In this document: piece by piece, positions 55,059 to 64,000 of the stretch
How positions within the stretch are numbered: the first letter of the stretch is position 1
Layout: each line of letters opens with the position of its first letter
Origin: JBHJHP01 sp042219825
GTDB lineage: Bacteria > Bacteroidota > Bacteroidia > Bacteroidales > UBA5342
NCBI RefSeq assembly: GCF_042219825.1
Contig: NZ_JBHJHQ010000002.1
Coordinates: 62,001 to 126,000 of the forward strand
Length of the DNA: 64,000 nucleotides
Direction: 5' to 3'
Position numbers and translations under genes: made by a program
The notes under the pieces: generated by a model
What the model was told of the DNA's origin: nothing
Databases searched by the model: none
The model's input: only the letters and a program-made list of their open reading frames with translations

Positions 55059-56405
55059 ATGAAAAAACTTCTTACTGGAATTTTATTAGCAGGTGTTGTC
55101 ACCATAGGTTTTCTAGCAGCACATGCGCAGACTAAAACCGATACTGCATTTCCTGAAAAATTTGATTTCGGTTCTGAAAAAACACCAGCAGGTTATATTG
55201 CTGTAACACCTAAAACTGTTTACAGCAAAGAAAACGGATTAGGTATTGCCAGTAATTTTACGGTTCATGCCATTAAGAGAGATAAAAAAAACAACCTGAC
55301 AAGTGATTTTCTGACCAGTGAACATCCGTTTTATTTCAACGTAAATATTCCTGAGGGACGTTATAGAATAACTGTTACATTGGGAGATCCGAAAGGTACA
55401 TCCGAGACAACCGTAAAAGCGGAAAATCGCCGGCTGATGCTGGAAGATATTAAAACAGATAAAAAACAAATAGTAACCAAATCATTTATTGTTGATGTTC
55501 GCTCACCCAAAATAAATGATGAGGAAAAGATAAGATTGAAGAAGAGAGAACTGGCGTATCTGAATTGGGATAAAAAGCTTACCCTGGAATTTGGTGGGCC
55601 CAGACCATGTGTGTCATCACTGGAAATTGAAGCTGTGAATGATCTTCCTGTCATCTTTCTTGCCGGAAATTCTACTGTAGTGGATCAGATGTACGAACCC
55701 TGGGCATCGTGGGGACAGATGTTTCCTCGTTTTCTGAAACCGGACGTAGTTGTTGCCAATTATGCAGAATCTGGTGAAACACTGAAGGCATTCCGGGGTG
55801 AGAAAAGACTTAAAAAAATATTAAGTGTTATGAAGCCTGGTGATTACCTCTTTATGGAATTTGCCCACAATGATCAAAAACCAGGAAGTAGTCATGTGGA
55901 GCCCTTTACGACATATCAGGATCAGCTAAGATACTTTATGAATGAAACCCGGAAAAGAGGCGGTCATCCTGTTTTGGTCACATCAACAAACAGAAGGGTT
56001 TTTGATGATAACGGAAAGATTGTTAATACTCTTGAAGAATATCCGGAGGCCATGCGGCAACTAGCCAAAGAAGAAAATGTACCCTTAATTGATCTGAATG
56101 CCATGAGTAAAGAACTTTTTGAGGCCTTGGGACCGGAGAACTCCAAAAAGGCATTTGTACATTATCCGGCTCATACCTATCCGGGACAGGATAAACCTTT
56201 GGCGGATAACACTCATTTTAATCCTTACGGAGCTTATGAGCTGGCTAAATGTGTTGTAGAGTCCATTAAAGAAAATTATCCGCAGCTGGCCAAATATGTT
56301 TCAGATGATTTTAAAGGTTATGATCCCAATCATCCGGATTCGTATGAAAATTTCTTCTGGCCTGTAAGTCCGGCAGTGGAGTTAATTAAGCCGGATGGAA
56401 ACTAA
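55059..56405 (+). CDS. Rhamnogalacturonan acetylesterase (CE12-like, SGNH fold)
   Basis: 448 residues. Signal peptide (LLAGVVTIGFLAAHAQ). Residues ~28-195 form a beta-rich domain of unclear family (KFDFGSEKTPAGYI). The SGNH esterase follows: LAGNSTVVDQ with the Ser nucleophile near 204, GETLKAF, FMEFAHNDQKPGS, and the Asp-His pair in DNTHFNPYGA (about 383 and 386). The enzyme removes acetyl groups from rhamnogalacturonan, which otherwise block lyases. It is the first gene after the promoter and overlaps no frame of the next gene when that gene's later start is used. Confidence 0.9.
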   Translation: MKKLLTGILLAGVVTIGFLAAHAQTKTDTAFPEKFDFGSEKTPAGYIAVTPKTVYSKENGLGIASNFTVHAIKRDKKNNLTSDFLTSEHPFYFNVNIPEGRYRITVTLGDPKGTSETTVKAENRRLMLEDIKTDKKQIVTKSFIVDVRSPKINDEEKIRLKKRELAYLNWDKKLTLEFGGPRPCVSSLEIEAVNDLPVIFLAGNSTVVDQMYEPWASWGQMFPRFLKPDVVVANYAESGETLKAFRGEKRLKKILSVMKPGDYLFMEFAHNDQKPGSSHVEPFTTYQDQLRYFMNETRKRGGHPVLVTSTNRRVFDDNGKIVNTLEEYPEAMRQLAKEENVPLIDLNAMSKELFEALGPENSKKAFVHYPAHTYPGQDKPLADNTHFNPYGAYELAKCVVESIKENYPQLAKYVSDDFKGYDPNHPDSYENFFWPVSPAVELIKPDGN

Positions 56406-56448
56406 TTATAAAGTTATAGAAAACAGGTATTACTTAAATCTGGTTAGT

Positions 56449-57816
56449 ATGAAATCCCGACTGTTATATGTATTGATTGTTTTAGGTACTGTCCTTGTAT
56501 CCTGCAATAAAAGTATTCCTCCTGAACTCATTACAGTAAAAGTTGATGCACCTTTTGAAATGCCTGAAATCGCTATACCTGATTTTAGTAATTGTGAAAC
56601 ATTTAACATTATTGATTACGGCGCAGTAAAGGATGATAAGGTTAAAACTTCTGCAGCGATTGTTGCCGCTATAGATAAGGCTAACAGCGCGGGAGGAGGA
56701 ATAGTAGTTATTCCTGAGGGTGACTGGCAGACTGGAAAAATTCATTTTAAGAGCAATATTAATTTGCATCTTGACAAAGGTGCAGTCCTTCTTTTTTCGG
56801 ATAATCCTGGAGACTATTTACCAGCTGTGCATACTACCTGGGAAGGATTGGAGTGTTACAATTATTCTCCGTTAATCTATGCGTACGAGTGTAAAAATAT
56901 TGCCATTAGCGGTGAAGGTAAAGTGAAAGCAAGGATGGATCTCTGGAAAACCTGGTTTTCCCGTCCGCCGGCTCATATGAACAGCCTGAAACGCCTCTAT
57001 AATCTGGCTGCAAAAGATGTTCCTGTTCAGGAACGACAAATGGTAAATGATACCGCACATTTAAGACCGCATTTTATCCAGTTTAACCGCTGTGAAAATG
57101 TGTTACTGGAGGGCATTTCTGTCATAAACAGCCCGTTTTGGACTATCCATCCCTATATGTCTAAAAATGTAGTGATACGGAATATTAATGTCTATGCACA
57201 TGGCCATAATAACGACGGGGTTGATCCTGAGATGACTCAGAATATGTTAATTGAAAACTGTGTATTCGATCAGGGTGACGATGCCATAGCTGTTAAATCA
57301 GGTCGCAATCAGGATGCATGGCGCTTGAATACACCAACCAAAAATCTGGTCATCAGAAATTGCTATGTTAAGAACGGTCACCAGTTGTTGGCTATCGGCA
57401 GTGAATTATCCGGAGGAATAGAAAATGTTTATATGGACAGTTGTCAGGTTGCTGATGGTGCCAGCATGTTCCACCTGGTTTTTATAAAAACCAATGAACG
57501 CCGTGGTGGATATGTAAAAAATATACATGTTAGCAATATTGTGGCCGACAAGATGCGTGAAGGTATTTTGGGTATTGAAACCGATGTGTTATACCAGTGG
57601 AGGGATTTGGTTCCAACGTATGAAAGGCGGCTTACTCCGATAAGCAATATTTATCTTGAGAATATACAGGCAAAAGACGTAAAATTTATTTCACGGATTC
57701 TGGGACAAAAGGAGTTGCCGGTTAAAAATGTGATACTTAAGAAAGTATCGGCAGAGAACGTAGAGGATAAACCGGTAATTAACGAAAACGTTATAGACTT
57801 TAAGATGCTTAATTAA
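56449..57816 (+). CDS. Polygalacturonase-type glycoside hydrolase (GH28), lipoprotein
   Basis: 455 residues from ATG 56449, chosen because it precedes a lipoprotein signal (YVLIVLGTVLVSC). An ATG at 56395 would overlap the CE12 gene. The parallel beta-helix has FNIIDYGAVKDDK near the start, the catalytic Asp motifs HNNDGVDPE (~254) and QGDDAIAVKSG (~276), and the GH motif NGHQLLAIGSE (~310), which is a variant of the usual G-H-G-x-S-I-G-S. The family cleaves galacturonate links in pectin. The lipid anchor suggests a surface or periplasmic location. Confidence 0.9.
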   Translation: MKSRLLYVLIVLGTVLVSCNKSIPPELITVKVDAPFEMPEIAIPDFSNCETFNIIDYGAVKDDKVKTSAAIVAAIDKANSAGGGIVVIPEGDWQTGKIHFKSNINLHLDKGAVLLFSDNPGDYLPAVHTTWEGLECYNYSPLIYAYECKNIAISGEGKVKARMDLWKTWFSRPPAHMNSLKRLYNLAAKDVPVQERQMVNDTAHLRPHFIQFNRCENVLLEGISVINSPFWTIHPYMSKNVVIRNINVYAHGHNNDGVDPEMTQNMLIENCVFDQGDDAIAVKSGRNQDAWRLNTPTKNLVIRNCYVKNGHQLLAIGSELSGGIENVYMDSCQVADGASMFHLVFIKTNERRGGYVKNIHVSNIVADKMREGILGIETDVLYQWRDLVPTYERRLTPISNIYLENIQAKDVKFISRILGQKELPVKNVILKKVSAENVEDKPVINENVIDFKMLN

Positions 57817-57866
57817 AAGCATCGTTATATACTTAGATTTTTTTTCATAATTAATTAGTTGGTACT

Positions 57867-57905
57867 AAAAAGCGGGGGTGAGCATTCATTTCCGCTTTTA
57901 TTTTT
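57867..57905 (+). terminator. Possible terminator after GH28
   Basis: AAAAGCGG (57868-57875), a 16-base loop, then CCGCTTTT (57892-57899) and a T-rich end. The wide loop makes it less certain. It may separate the GH78-type gene from the two genes before it. Confidence 0.6.
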
Positions 57906-57950
57906 AAATTCACAACTCAGTTGGATAAGAGAGTTTCATAAACACATTAT

Positions 57951-59750
57951 ATGATGATACATTTGAACAGACAATTAAGCATTAAAGCAGTAGTCTTTTT
58001 TTTGTTATCGTTATTTTCTGTATCGAGTTTAATTGGGCAGTATCCACCAACATTTACAGAAAGGATGATTGCAAAAGCTACAGTTGATTCGTTAGCCCGG
58101 GTATATCTCACACCACAACGAATTGTGTGGATATCCAGCGATTCGCTGGTGCAAAATGCAGATATTTTACTGGAGAAAGGAACCGGGCAGGCTTATTTTG
58201 GGCGTCAAACAGTGTGTAGGATAACCAATAAGAACGGTTCAGTGTCGGGTTTGATCCTGGATTTTGGAAAAGAAATTCAGGGAGGTGTACGAATAATTAC
58301 GTCCCAGAGCAACCGTGTTACACGAAAAGTCAGGTTACGATTTGGGGAATCTGTGAGTGAGACATGTAGTGATGTTATAGGTGATGGGACCTCCGGAACC
58401 GAAGGCGGGGCAACAAATCACCATGCCATGCGTGATTTTGAAATAGCTCTGCCCGGGTATGGCAATATTGAGGTAGGTAACACCGGTTTCCGGTTTTTAC
58501 GGATCGATCTGGCAGAACCTGATGCAATGGTGGCTATAAAAGAAGTTAAGGCCATTGCAACATTCAGGGATATTCCTTATCTGGGTTCATTTAAATGCAA
58601 TGATTCTCTTCTGAATAAAATCTGGGAGACTGGTGCTTATACGGTTCATTTGTGTATGCAGGATTATTTATGGGACGGCATTAAACGCGACAGGATGGTA
58701 TGGGCCGGCGATATGCATCCCGAAGTTATGACTATAAGTACTGTTTTCGGATATAATGAAGTTGTACCGAAAACACTTGATTTTCTTAAAGACCTTACAC
58801 CGCTGCCGGCTTTTATGAACGGTATTCCGTCTTATTCCATGTGGTGGGTAATTATGCAGCACGATTGGTACATATATCATGGCAGGAAGGATTATTTGGC
58901 TGAACAAAAAGAATATATGCTGGCTTTGTTGGATAAATTTAGTCGCTATGTAGATGATAAAGGACAGGAAAACCTCAGAGGAATTGGATTCCGGTTTCTG
59001 GACTGGCCATCGGTTAGGGACACCGCTGCCATACATGCGGGACTTCAGGCTTTGATGACGATGATGTTTGAGAAGGGAAGTTATTTATGCCGGGTATTGA
59101 ATGAGCCGGAAAAATCTGAGAAATATCAAAAACTGGCTGAAAAAATGAGAAAGGTGGTTCCGGATCCTAACGGATCAAATCAGGCCGGATCACTTCTGGC
59201 ATTGGCAGGTATAATGAATCCGGAGGATGTAGATCAGGAAATTCTGTTCCCTAATGGTGTTAGTGCATATTCCTCATTCTATGGATACTACATGCTGCAG
59301 GCACAGGCATTGGCTGGTGATTATCAAAATGCACTGAATAATGTAAGGCAATTCTGGGGTGGCATGCTAAAGTTAGGAGCAACAACCTTTTGGGAAGAAT
59401 TCAATCTGAAAGAAGCAGAAAATGCCGCACCAATAGATAATATCGTTCCTGCAGTTAAGCTGGATTACCACTATTCAACCGGAGCCAACTGTTATATCGG
59501 TCTGCGGCGCAGTTTATGCCATGGATGGGCATCAGGACCAACGCCATGGTTAAGTGAATATATCCTGGGAATAAAAGTTTTGGAACCTGGCTGCAAAAAA
59601 ATAAAGATTGAACCGCATTTAGGTGATTTGGAATGGGCTGAAGGTACATTTCCTACTCCTTTGGGTGTGTTGTATGTAAAACATATAAAGCAGAAAAACG
59701 GAAAAATAAAAACTGAAATAAAAGCACCTGAAGGTGTTGAGATATTATAA
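57951..59750 (+). CDS. Alpha-L-rhamnosidase-type glycoside hydrolase (GH78-like)
   Basis: 599 residues. Signal peptide (VVFFLLSLFSVSSLIGQ). The N-terminal half is beta-rich (GLILDFGKEIQGGVRI). The (alpha/alpha)6 domain begins near 200 and carries the family hallmark DGIKRDRMVWAGDMH at about 242-256, where the Asp/Arg/Asp residues of the active site lie. Toward the end are TTFWEEFN and CHGWASGPTPWLSEYILGI. GH78 enzymes release rhamnose from rhamnogalacturonan fragments. It is shorter than most GH78 enzymes (~700-900) because accessory domains are missing. The pectin context supports the call. Confidence 0.85.
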   Translation: MMIHLNRQLSIKAVVFFLLSLFSVSSLIGQYPPTFTERMIAKATVDSLARVYLTPQRIVWISSDSLVQNADILLEKGTGQAYFGRQTVCRITNKNGSVSGLILDFGKEIQGGVRIITSQSNRVTRKVRLRFGESVSETCSDVIGDGTSGTEGGATNHHAMRDFEIALPGYGNIEVGNTGFRFLRIDLAEPDAMVAIKEVKAIATFRDIPYLGSFKCNDSLLNKIWETGAYTVHLCMQDYLWDGIKRDRMVWAGDMHPEVMTISTVFGYNEVVPKTLDFLKDLTPLPAFMNGIPSYSMWWVIMQHDWYIYHGRKDYLAEQKEYMLALLDKFSRYVDDKGQENLRGIGFRFLDWPSVRDTAAIHAGLQALMTMMFEKGSYLCRVLNEPEKSEKYQKLAEKMRKVVPDPNGSNQAGSLLALAGIMNPEDVDQEILFPNGVSAYSSFYGYYMLQAQALAGDYQNALNNVRQFWGGMLKLGATTFWEEFNLKEAENAAPIDNIVPAVKLDYHYSTGANCYIGLRRSLCHGWASGPTPWLSEYILGIKVLEPGCKKIKIEPHLGDLEWAEGTFPTPLGVLYVKHIKQKNGKIKTEIKAPEGVEIL

Positions 59751-59896
59751 ATATTGCTTATTAATAATTTATTTCCACTGGTGTCCGGGTAAATTAGAAC
59801 CTTAGATAAATTTGATTGGTTGTCTGTTTAAGCATTAGTAATTCGCGTAATAGTTAGATTTTCAACTAATGATTGATGTATGTGATTTTAACTATA

Positions 59897-60835
59897 CTAT
59901 GGTTGAATACTCATCTTTGAAAATGATCCGGGGCTTGAGCCGATATGTTTAGTGAAAATACGTGTAAAATAATACTGATCACTGTAACCCAGTCTGTAGG
60001 CCACTTCTTTAATTTTCAATGACTGATTGGTTAACAGCCGTATCGCTTCCTGCATTTTTAAATTGATAAAATAGTCCATGGGGGAAGTCCCCGTTTTATT
60101 CCTGAAGATTTTGTTGAGATGGGATTCAGAAAGCTTAACGTGCTGAGAGATGTCAGCAATTTTAATGGTCGTATTAATATTCTTTTGCATAAAAATGATG
60201 GCCTGGTCAACAGGATTAGTTACGCTAAAGCCTTTCACAGCCCTGTATGTTTCAACATAAAAGAATGATGCCAGTAAGCCATTCAGGCTTAGATTAGCGT
60301 AATTTATATTTTCCTTTGAAAAGCCTGATTCAAGTGCAGTAAGTAATTCATTAAATTGTATGATCCGATCATCAATACGTGATTTACTGGATTGCTTTAT
60401 CCAGTTTACCTTACTAAAATGCTCCGTAAAGAAGGAACTGCGTTCGCCCCCGAAATGAAGCCAGTATATCGACCATGGATCCTTTTGTGAAGCCCAGTAG
60501 GAATGTGCAGTATCAGAGTGAATGACAAAAAAAGTATTAGGTTCCAGTTGATGTTCCGCTTCCCCGATTTTAATCGTGCCATATCCATCAATACAGTAAA
60601 TAAGGATGTGTTCCTTTATGCCCAGAATTCTTTTTCTGTAGTGATGCTTCGCATTCGGGTAGAATCCAATATCTGTTATATAGAGTCCGCTTATTAAGGG
60701 GTTTTTCCTGATCTTTTTTAGTTGTTTCTTCGATAATACTACACTTCTGTCTCCGGTAAAATTCTCCGATTTACCTATTTCAGGAGAACTTGTTTTATAA
60801 TTTTTTGTACCTCTGTTTTGTTCTGTTTCCTGCAT
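59897..60835 (-). CDS. AraC-family transcriptional regulator
   Basis: 312 residues. The N-terminal part (~60-170) looks like an AraC-type cupin sensor: GTIKIGEAEHQLEPNTFFVI, HSDTAHSYWASQKDPWSIYW. The C-terminal ~100 residues hold two helix-turn-helix motifs (IKIADISQHVKLSESHLNKIF, then IKEVAYRLGYSDQYYFTRIF). AraC regulators usually activate sugar genes after binding an inducer. It is convergent with the GH78-type gene and divergent from the third SusC, so it is the best candidate for local control of this locus. Confidence 0.93.
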   Translation of the reverse strand: MQETEQNRGTKNYKTSSPEIGKSENFTGDRSVVLSKKQLKKIRKNPLISGLYITDIGFYPNAKHHYRKRILGIKEHILIYCIDGYGTIKIGEAEHQLEPNTFFVIHSDTAHSYWASQKDPWSIYWLHFGGERSSFFTEHFSKVNWIKQSSKSRIDDRIIQFNELLTALESGFSKENINYANLSLNGLLASFFYVETYRAVKGFSVTNPVDQAIIFMQKNINTTIKIADISQHVKLSESHLNKIFRNKTGTSPMDYFINLKMQEAIRLLTNQSLKIKEVAYRLGYSDQYYFTRIFTKHIGSSPGSFSKMSIQP

Positions 60836-61003
60836 ATTTAGTCAGTTTGTTAAAATAATCAGATTGTCAAAAACGTAAATTTTGTTAATATAGGGATCGA
60901 ATAAATTTTAAAAAATTGTCCACGAAAGCTTCTTTAAAAACATTCATTTCTATTTTATTTAATTATCTGGTTTACTGTTTGTTATGAATTAATCACAAAG
61001 CGT

Positions 61004-61019
61004 TGTTATATTTATAACA
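61004..61019. promoter_or_regulatory. Candidate operator: 16-bp inverted repeat
   Basis: TGTTATA-TT-TATAACA is a perfect palindrome with a two-base centre, between the AraC and SusC genes. Its AT-rich content raises the chance of a coincidence. Confidence 0.4.
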
Positions 61020-61101
61020 GAATATAACTAAATGACATGAGAAAATATTTAGATTGATTTTAAAATATACACTAAATAAATTCTTGTAATAAATAATTGG
61101 A

Positions 61102-61121
61102 TTGTGCAAAATTATGTAAAA
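61102..61121 (+). promoter_or_regulatory. Candidate activator site, weaker copy C
   Basis: TTGTGCAAAA and TTATGTAAAA are imperfect 10-bp direct repeats. The first matches the TTGTGTAAAT half of the 23870 and 54890 sites with two changes, and falls within about one base of the same distance from a TAnnTTTG box. Confidence 0.4.
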
Positions 61122-61151
61122 TTATCCATTTCCTTCACATTCCAATCTCCA

Positions 61152-61159
61152 TAAGTTTG
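61152..61159 (+). promoter_or_regulatory. -7 box of the third SusC gene
   Basis: TAAGTTTG fits TAnnTTTG and lies 22 bp before the ATG at 61182. The -33 position has only TTTC. Confidence 0.5.
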
Positions 61160-61181
61160 CATTTGTTAACTAAAAAATCTG

Positions 61182-64000
61182 ATGTTTATGAACTTAACGA
61201 GCAGGAATAGCATTAAGAATGCCCTTCTTATACCTGTTTGGATTTTTCTTATTCTTTTTTTGGGATTTGGTTCTTATTTTGAAGCAAATGCATCCACTAA
61301 AGGTAAAGATGATTTAATTGCTATTCAACAAAACGTGAAAATCTCAGGAACAGTCGTTGATGAAACGAATGAACCCATTCCCGGTGTAACCCTTATTGTT
61401 AAAGGAACTTCAGTGGGTACTGTAACTGACATTAATGGTAACTTTAGCATTGAAGTACCTGTAGATGGAATTTTATTAGTTTCTTCAGTTGGTTTTGGGG
61501 CACAGGAAATACCAATTTCCGCCAATGAGACAAACCTGACTATCGTTTTAAAGGAAGAAACTTCAAATCTTGAAGAGGTAGTTGTGGTTGGTTATGGTGT
61601 TCAGAAAAAGGAAACTGTAACAGGATCAATGTCTTCCATTTCTTCGAATGATATTGTACAGCAACCGGTAAGTAGTGTTTCACAGGCTCTGGCGGGCAGA
61701 CTTCCAGGACTTGTCGCAAACCAATCCGGCGGTAGGCCCGGAAAGGATGCTGCCACAATAAAAATAAGGGGGATAGGAACCCTTGACGCAGGTTCAGGCT
61801 CAAATCCATTAATTTTAATAGATGGTATTGAACGGGATCAAAATGCATTTAATTTCCTTGATCCCAACGAAATCGAATCCCTTTCAATATTAAAGGACGC
61901 CTCATCAACAGCGGTTTTCGGTGTCAGGGGAGCAAATGGTGTAATTCTGGTTACGACTAAACGTGGTAAAAGCGGGCCGGCACAGATTAATTACAAAGGT
62001 TCCATGGCTGTCCTTGTACCTAGTTTCAGAGTTAATCCCCTTGACAGTTATACCCAGACAGGACTGGCAAATGAGTATATGGGTTTTGCTGCTAATTCCA
62101 CGGATCCGACAGCTCCATATCCTCAGTCGGTCAGAGAAAGGTTTAAAGGAGTGATTGACGGTAATCCGTTGAACACAAGTGATCCATACTTCTTTCCCAG
62201 CAGCAACTATGCAGATCTGATGATTAAGGATTATGCATTGCAGGAACAACATAATGTTACTATCAGTGGAGGTACCGACAGGTTAATGTATTTTGCCTCG
62301 CTGGGATATTTCAACCAGGACGGTATGTTTAAAAACCTGAATCCTGAAATTAATAAATCAACCAGTTACAAAAGATACAATTACAGAACTAACATCGATG
62401 TAAAAATAACCAATACTACCTCAGCAAAAATTAATATTGGTGGAAGTTTTAATGAAAATATTTCTTTGGGGCAAGCAGGAAGAGAACCTGCTGAAGGTTT
62501 TTACTGGAACATGCTGGTTCACTCGTCTCCATGGGATGGATATGTGAAGGATGGTAAAGTTGTGTTGCTTCAGGATAATGCAAACTCTGTTCTGCTGAAC
62601 AGTGACATACGTGGTTATACTGTTGAACTTGAAAACACGGCAGACTATAGTTTTATTCTCAATCAAAAACTTGATTTTATTACCGAAGGTCTTTCAGCCA
62701 AAGGTACAGTATCGGTGGTAAGTTATTTTGAGAATTTTATTCGTAGAGACAAGGACGAAAAGAAACGCCCTTACTGGAGACCTTACTTAAATGGGGATGA
62801 GAGTGTAAGCTTTTACCAGGTTCAGGAAAATGTATTGCCTTATAATACAACTTCACAGGCAAAAACCAGAAAAGAGTACTATGAATTTGCACTGAATTAT
62901 AACCATAATTTTAGCGGAGGGCATAATGTTACGGCTTTAGCACTCGTAAATGCAGATAAATCACACTTTACGGAAACCTATTGGAATGAAATACCCAGAT
63001 CGTATCTTGGATTAGTAGGACGTATAACATACAATTACGCCAATAAATACTTATTGGAATATAATCTGGGTTATAATGGGTCAGAGAATTTTGCAGAGGG
63101 TAAAAGATTTGGTTTTTTCCCGGCATACTCTGCAGGATGGACTTTTACTGAAGAAAGTTGGATCAAAAACATAATAGGAGAACGAATATTATCGTACGGT
63201 AAATTAAGGTTTTCCTATGGGTTGGTCGGAAATGACAGAATGAGCCAACGTTTCCTTTATCTTCCTGATGTTTATGTGATGAACAATGATGCGTACACCG
63301 GATGGCGTGAAATTGGAATTAATTTTGGTTTACCCGGTGAGATACAAAACTATCCGATGGCCTACCAGGGTGCTGCAGGAAACCCCAATGTAACCTGGGA
63401 AACGTCTAAAAAAATCAATTATGGAACTGATCTGTATTTTATTGATAGTAAGTTATCTGTAAAGTTTGATTATTTCACTGAAGACCGAAAGGACATATTA
63501 ATAAATCAAAGGGTAGTTCCAATCTACCAGCAGACAGGAGAACTTGCATTGAACCTGGGCCGTGTAAAAAATTCAGGTTATGAATTTGAATTAGGTTGGA
63601 ACCAAAAAATGAAAGATACCAGATTCTGGGTAGATTTAAACTATTCTTTTGCCCGAAACAAAATCATAGAAATGGATGAACCACTTCAGGCCTATGATTA
63701 CAGGATGCAAACGGGAAGACGTGTAGGTGAACTTTGGGGGTATCAACAGGAAGATTTTTTCAGGACTGAGGCGGAAGCCAGTGCGTACCGTGATGAATTA
63801 TGGGCTACATACAGCGCTTTAAATCCAGGTGAAAGTAAAGAAGATTATCAGGCATATCAGATATTTACAGCCGGGCATGATGTTTCAGCCGGTGATTTAA
63901 AATTTATTGATCGAAATGCCGATGGATTAATTAATAACCTGGATGAAGGATATTTAGATACGCCCAGTTTTCCAGAAACTATGTTTGGATTAAATACCGG
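61182..64000 (+). CDS. Third SusC/RagA-type receptor, C-terminus cut by window edge
   Basis: About 939 residues are present, with no stop before the window edge. The start is ATG 61182; ATG 61188 is also possible. Signal region (LLIPVWIFLILFLGFGSYFEANA). The regulatory-like domain (~55-125) has VKISGTVVDETNEPIPGVTL and ends in the TonB-box-like EEVVVVGYGVQKKE. The plug has LAGRLPGLVANQ, KIRGIGTLDAG and the signature LSILKDASSTAVFGVRGANG. The barrel follows. It has the classical SusC order with a TonB box, unlike the two receptors of the FAS1 unit, which lack a clear VVVVGYG motif. It probably imports the oligosaccharides made by the pectin enzymes. Confidence 0.95.
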   Translation, partial: MFMNLTSRNSIKNALLIPVWIFLILFLGFGSYFEANASTKGKDDLIAIQQNVKISGTVVDETNEPIPGVTLIVKGTSVGTVTDINGNFSIEVPVDGILLVSSVGFGAQEIPISANETNLTIVLKEETSNLEEVVVVGYGVQKKETVTGSMSSISSNDIVQQPVSSVSQALAGRLPGLVANQSGGRPGKDAATIKIRGIGTLDAGSGSNPLILIDGIERDQNAFNFLDPNEIESLSILKDASSTAVFGVRGANGVILVTTKRGKSGPAQINYKGSMAVLVPSFRVNPLDSYTQTGLANEYMGFAANSTDPTAPYPQSVRERFKGVIDGNPLNTSDPYFFPSSNYADLMIKDYALQEQHNVTISGGTDRLMYFASLGYFNQDGMFKNLNPEINKSTSYKRYNYRTNIDVKITNTTSAKINIGGSFNENISLGQAGREPAEGFYWNMLVHSSPWDGYVKDGKVVLLQDNANSVLLNSDIRGYTVELENTADYSFILNQKLDFITEGLSAKGTVSVVSYFENFIRRDKDEKKRPYWRPYLNGDESVSFYQVQENVLPYNTTSQAKTRKEYYEFALNYNHNFSGGHNVTALALVNADKSHFTETYWNEIPRSYLGLVGRITYNYANKYLLEYNLGYNGSENFAEGKRFGFFPAYSAGWTFTEESWIKNIIGERILSYGKLRFSYGLVGNDRMSQRFLYLPDVYVMNNDAYTGWREIGINFGLPGEIQNYPMAYQGAAGNPNVTWETSKKINYGTDLYFIDSKLSVKFDYFTEDRKDILINQRVVPIYQQTGELALNLGRVKNSGYEFELGWNQKMKDTRFWVDLNYSFARNKIIEMDEPLQAYDYRMQTGRRVGELWGYQQEDFFRTEAEASAYRDELWATYSALNPGESKEDYQAYQIFTAGHDVSAGDLKFIDRNADGLINNLDEGYLDTPSFPETMFGLNT

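Larger units (their letters stand above)
60836..61181. other. Divergent regulatory region between AraC and SusC
   Basis: About 345 bp, AT-rich, no gene. It holds a perfect inverted repeat at 61004-61019, tandem direct repeats at 61102-61121 and the SusC -7 box at 61152-61159. Confidence 0.55.

Noticed and set aside
1..64000. Mobile element, phage or defence island
   Set aside because: No transposase, integrase, tRNA-flanked repeats, restriction or toxin-antitoxin genes were seen; gene content and base composition look uniform.

Overview
The window comes from a low-GC member of the Bacteroidota, most likely a Bacteroidales/Marinilabiliales-type polysaccharide degrader. The evidence is three SusC-type and two SusD-type genes, four proteins with type IX secretion (T9SS) C-terminal sorting domains, promoter boxes of the TAnnTTTG type, an eukaryote-like citrate synthase, and many lipoproteins and secreted proteins. 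No rRNA, tRNA, CRISPR array, insertion sequence or integrase was seen.

Layout. 1-23.6 kb is mostly housekeeping and envelope genes: a truncated receiver/PEP-binding protein, a DUF349 protein, a secreted TonB-domain protein, dnaX, an acetyl-xylan esterase-type enzyme, a subtilisin-like protease, a LamG/T9SS protein, an ECF sigma/anti-sigma-like operon facing a VWA gene, a C1B cysteine peptidase, a NarL-type two-component pair, HtrA, FolD and Ffh. 24.4-42.9 kb looks like one long transcription unit: FAS1 lipoprotein, SusC, SusD, FAS1 lipoprotein, FAS1 lipoprotein, SusC, SusD, and a large T9SS-secreted repeat protein, closed by a terminator. It holds no recognisable carbohydrate-active enzyme and no regulator. 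43.1-52.4 kb holds two tandem 1.5-kilo-residue PL11-type rhamnogalacturonan lyases, each with long passenger-like beta-strand repeats and a T9SS tail. 52.8-54.7 kb is a periplasmic-type peroxiredoxin and citrate synthase. 55.0-64.0 kb is a pectin (rhamnogalacturonan) utilisation locus: a CE12 acetylesterase, a GH28 polygalacturonase, a GH78-type rhamnosidase, an AraC regulator and the start of a third SusC.

How it works together. The lyases, acetylesterase, GH28 and rhamnosidase together suit deacetylation and depolymerisation of rhamnogalacturonan-type pectin, with SusC uptake. The ligand of the FAS1/SusCD unit cannot be read from its genes.

Main observations. (1) A 19-bp motif with one mismatch lies at the same 17-bp distance from a TTG-N20-TAnnTTTG promoter in front of both the FAS1/SusCD unit and the CE12/GH28 unit. 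A weaker copy lies before the third SusC. This suggests shared control. (2) dnaX is interrupted by a run of ten A exactly where domain III ends, with the tau C-terminus open in another frame, which resembles programmed slippage that makes gamma and tau. (3) The FAS1/SusCD unit itself is an uncharacterised arrangement.
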